Assembly (NCBI RefSeq): GCF_003818135.1
Contig: NZ_RPOH01000078.1
Coordinates: 1 to 40,092 of the forward strand
Length of the DNA stretch: 40,092 bases
Source of the DNA: Buttiauxella warmboldiae
GTDB lineage: Bacteria > Pseudomonadota > Gammaproteobacteria > Enterobacterales > Enterobacteriaceae
Direction: 5' to 3'
Both the position numbers and the translations under genes were made by a program. Below, in pieces: positions 38,911-40,092 of the stretch; the first letter of the stretch is position 1; each line of letters begins with the position of its first letter. The notes below the pieces were generated by a model. It was not told where the DNA came from and searched no databases. It saw only the letters and a program-made list of their open reading frames with translations.

Positions 38911-38959
38911 TTTATACCTGTCCGTTTATCTGACATTCAGCGAAATTAAATCTACATTA

Positions 38960-39040
38960 TCAGCAGGCCAGGTCACGAGAGTGGGCCACTAACGTTCTGG
39001 TTTTACCATCAGCCGTTCTGCCTGCTGAACTAAAAAGTAT
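38960..39040 (-). pseudogene. Degenerate tRNA-like sequence C
   Basis: TAGTTCAGCAGGCAGAAC is a clean D-arm (GTTC / GAAC) almost identical to that of the neighbouring tRNA-like B, and the first half resembles tRNA-Asn. The anticodon stem is imperfect, no T-arm with TTCG is present, and no acceptor partner or CCA is found. It looks like a decayed third copy. Confidence 0.5.
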
Positions 39041-39117
39041 TGGACCGCCATCGAGGCCTCGAACCTCGTACCTACAACTTAAATGGTCGTCTGCTCTGCC
39101 TGCTGAGCTAATGGCGG
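39041..39117 (-). tRNA. Unusual tRNA-like gene B (Lys-UUU-like loop)
   Basis: 77 nt with a perfect 7-bp acceptor stem CCGCCAT / ATGGCGG, discriminator T and encoded CCA, D-arm GCTC / GAGC with GG in the loop, and a perfect T-arm CGAGG-TTCGAGG-CCTCG. The anticodon stem ACGAC / GTTGT (one G-T pair) encloses CATTTAA. This puts TTT at the anticodon but A where U33 is nearly invariant, and leaves two bases rather than one between D and anticodon stems. It may be a tRNA of phage or plasmid type, a decaying copy or a tRNA mimic. Isotype is uncertain. Confidence 0.6.
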
Positions 39118-39124
39118 TTAGTGT

Positions 39125-39200
39125 TGGTGGCCTTTGCTAAACCCGAATCAGCGACCTGACGATGGTGGTCATTCGCTTTAATCGGCTAAGCTAAAGGGCC
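39125..39200 (-). tRNA. Unusual tRNA-like gene A (isotype uncertain)
   Basis: 76 nt with acceptor GGCCCTT / AAAGGCC (one mismatch), discriminator A and encoded CCA, D-arm GCTT / AAGC, and T-arm GCTGA-TTCGGGT-TTAGC. The anticodon stem TGAC / GTCA encloses CACCATC, giving CCA (Trp) by position but with A at position 33 and T at 37. As in B, there is one extra base before the anticodon stem. G19 of the D loop is A. It ends 7 bases before B. Confidence 0.55.
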
Positions 39201-39213
39201 GGTATATTTTAGA

Positions 39214-39263
39214 GCCGTCATCCATGACAGCGCATTGCCATGAGAGCTTATTCACTTGACGGC
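39214..39263. repeat. Inverted repeat GCCGTCA / TGACGGC
   Basis: Perfect 7-bp arms separated by 36 bases, just upstream of tRNA-like A. The arm length equals a tRNA acceptor stem, so this could be a fourth tRNA relic with its body partly deleted. A plain hairpin is equally possible. The remaining bases to 39420 show no gene. Confidence 0.35.
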
Positions 39264-39468
39264 GCGAATAATATTTTCTAAACGCCTGGCGCTCAACAGG
39301 AAAAGATGTTCATTTTTATGCATTAAAATTATCGCGGATACAGGGATAAAAAAGGCACCTGGTTCTGTTAGCGCTGAATATCAGCCCTGTTATCAAGGAA
39401 CTTGATTAGGTGAGCTGTTATGTGTGATAGAGGTGATTTAGTGTAGCTCGTCGCATCTTACCCTGTGT

Positions 39469-39506
39469 GCCCTATATCCCCGACCTTCAGGGCAGGGATA
39501 TAAGGC
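39469..39506. repeat. Subterminal hairpin of the IS left end
   Basis: GCCCTATATCCC and GGGATATAAGGC form an 11-bp stem with one mismatch (39469-39480 with 39495-39506, 14-nt loop) just past the tnpA stop. Imperfect subterminal hairpins of this kind are the sites that TnpA of this family recognises on single-stranded DNA. Confidence 0.65.
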
Positions 39507-39518
39507 ACGGTTTTCTAC

Positions 39519-39935
39519 CTAACCTGGTGTTTGCTGTTGCTCAATGTATTGCCGGATGATGGATATTGGCGCTCCGCCGCAACTACTGGCAAAGTAGCCC
39601 GGAGTCCACAGAACGCCTTTGTAGTAATACCGTGTGGCAATGTCTGGGCGATCACGACGAAGCAATCGACTGGACACCCCTTTAAGACTGTTAACCAAAC
39701 TGGATACCGCTAATTTTGGTGGGTAGTTGACCAACAAATGAACGTGATCACCTTCTCCATCCATCTCAACCAGTTCAACATCAAAATCAGCGCATACACT
39801 GGCAAAGTAACTGCGTAACTTCTCGATAGCATCCTGATCAAATACTCGGCGTCGATACTTGGCAACAAATACCAGGTGAACATGCATCAGGAATGTGCAA
39901 TGTCTTCCTCGACGAATATCAATTTCTTTTGTCAT
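39519..39935 (-). CDS. tnpA: IS200/IS605-family transposase TnpA (HUH, Y1)
   Basis: A 138-residue Y1 single-strand transposase that cuts and rejoins the element ends as ssDNA. The HUH motif is His64-Val65-His66 in GDHVHLLVNYPP, and the nucleophile is Tyr130 in SIIRQYIEQQ. Length and motifs are intact, so it may be active. It diverges from tnpB. Confidence 0.95.
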   Translation of the reverse strand: MTKEIDIRRGRHCTFLMHVHLVFVAKYRRRVFDQDAIEKLRSYFASVCADFDVELVEMDGEGDHVHLLVNYPPKLAVSSLVNSLKGVSSRLLRRDRPDIATRYYYKGVLWTPGYFASSCGGAPISIIRQYIEQQQTPG

Positions 39936-39958
39936 AGGCCAAAAATATAATCTTCCAT

Positions 39959-40092
39959 ATGAAACGACTACAAGCCTTCAAATTCCAGTTAAGACCTAAT
40001 GGTCAGCAAGATCGCGATATGCGGCGCTTCGCTGGGGCTTGTCGTTTTGTATTCAACAAATCACTGGCCTTGCAGAATGAAAATCATGAGGC
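39959..40092 (+). CDS. tnpB: TnpB RNA-guided nuclease, N-terminal part
   Basis: The frame starts MKRLQAFKFQLRPNGQQDRD and continues RRFAGACRFVFNKSLALQ, the standard N-terminus of TnpB proteins of IS605-type elements. It runs off the window after 44 codons, so the RuvC residues cannot be checked. TnpB is an ancestor-like relative of Cas12 that uses a guide RNA from the element's right end. Confidence 0.85.
   Translation, partial: MKRLQAFKFQLRPNGQQDRDMRRFAGACRFVFNKSLALQNENHE

Larger units (their letters stand above)
39420..40092. mobile_element. IS200/IS605-family element (right part outside window)
   Basis: tnpA on the minus strand and tnpB on the plus strand diverge from a 23-bp gap, the IS605-type layout. 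The left end should lie near 39420-39465. The right end, with any guide RNA for TnpB, is beyond the window, so the outer limits are approximate. Confidence 0.75.

Noticed and set aside
18324-40092. Direct repeat of the selC 3' end marking the far edge of an island
   Set aside because: I found no second copy of the TCCTGTGATCTTCCGCCA stretch in the window; the edge, if any, lies outside.

Overview
The window is chromosomal DNA of a gammaproteobacterium of the family Enterobacteriaceae. The first 18 kb encodes close homologues of E. coli glycerol-3-phosphate and glycogen genes, asd, yhgN and yicI, and a canonical selC tRNA. Gene order and several protein differences show it is not E. coli itself; I cannot name the genus from this sequence alone.

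Region 1 (1-18.4 kb) is core metabolism. glpD (minus) diverges from glpE-glpG-glpR (plus) across a control region with a recognisable GlpR operator. The glycogen operon glgB-glgX-glgC-glgA-glgP follows on the minus strand, transcribed from high to low coordinates, then asd (minus), yhgN (plus) and the alpha-xylosidase gene yicI (minus). GlgC makes ADP-glucose, GlgA polymerises it, GlgB branches the chain, GlgP and GlgX take it apart. Compared with the E. coli K-12 order as I remember it, the glp block is inverted next to glgP, and yhgN is joined directly to yicI-selC, which lies elsewhere in E. coli. The yhgN/yicI join holds a nested palindrome whose core carries an exact 19-bp IS50-inside-end sequence.

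Region 2 (18.3-24.2 kb) is an accessory island starting at selC, a well-known integration target. It holds a RelE/ParE-type toxin-antitoxin pair, the C-terminal stub of a tyrosine integrase, an N-terminally cut SymE-like gene, and a tandem series of orphan CdiA C-terminal (toxin) pieces, three of the four followed by an immunity gene.

Region 3 (24.2-37.9 kb) is a complete contact-dependent growth inhibition locus in cdiB-cdiA-cdiI order (minus strand). CdiA is about 4010 residues, with a VENN boundary near residue 3715 and a membrane-protein immunity partner. The orphan cassettes lie directly downstream of cdiI, each beginning at a VENN codon run, as in a toxin-switching cassette array.

Region 4 (37.9-40.1 kb) is about 1.6 kb without a sizeable protein gene, followed by an IS200/IS605-family element with tnpA (minus) and the start of divergent tnpB (plus) running off the window. 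The gap contains an intrinsic terminator on the minus strand, a possible 26-residue hydrophobic protein, and a tight tandem of tRNA-like sequences. Two of these fold as near-complete cloverleaves with encoded CCA ends but abnormal anticodon loops.

The points most worth a second look are the orphan cdiA-CT/immunity array with its precise VENN seams, the odd tRNA-like cluster upstream of the cdi locus, and the IS50-end-like palindromes at or near rearrangement points.
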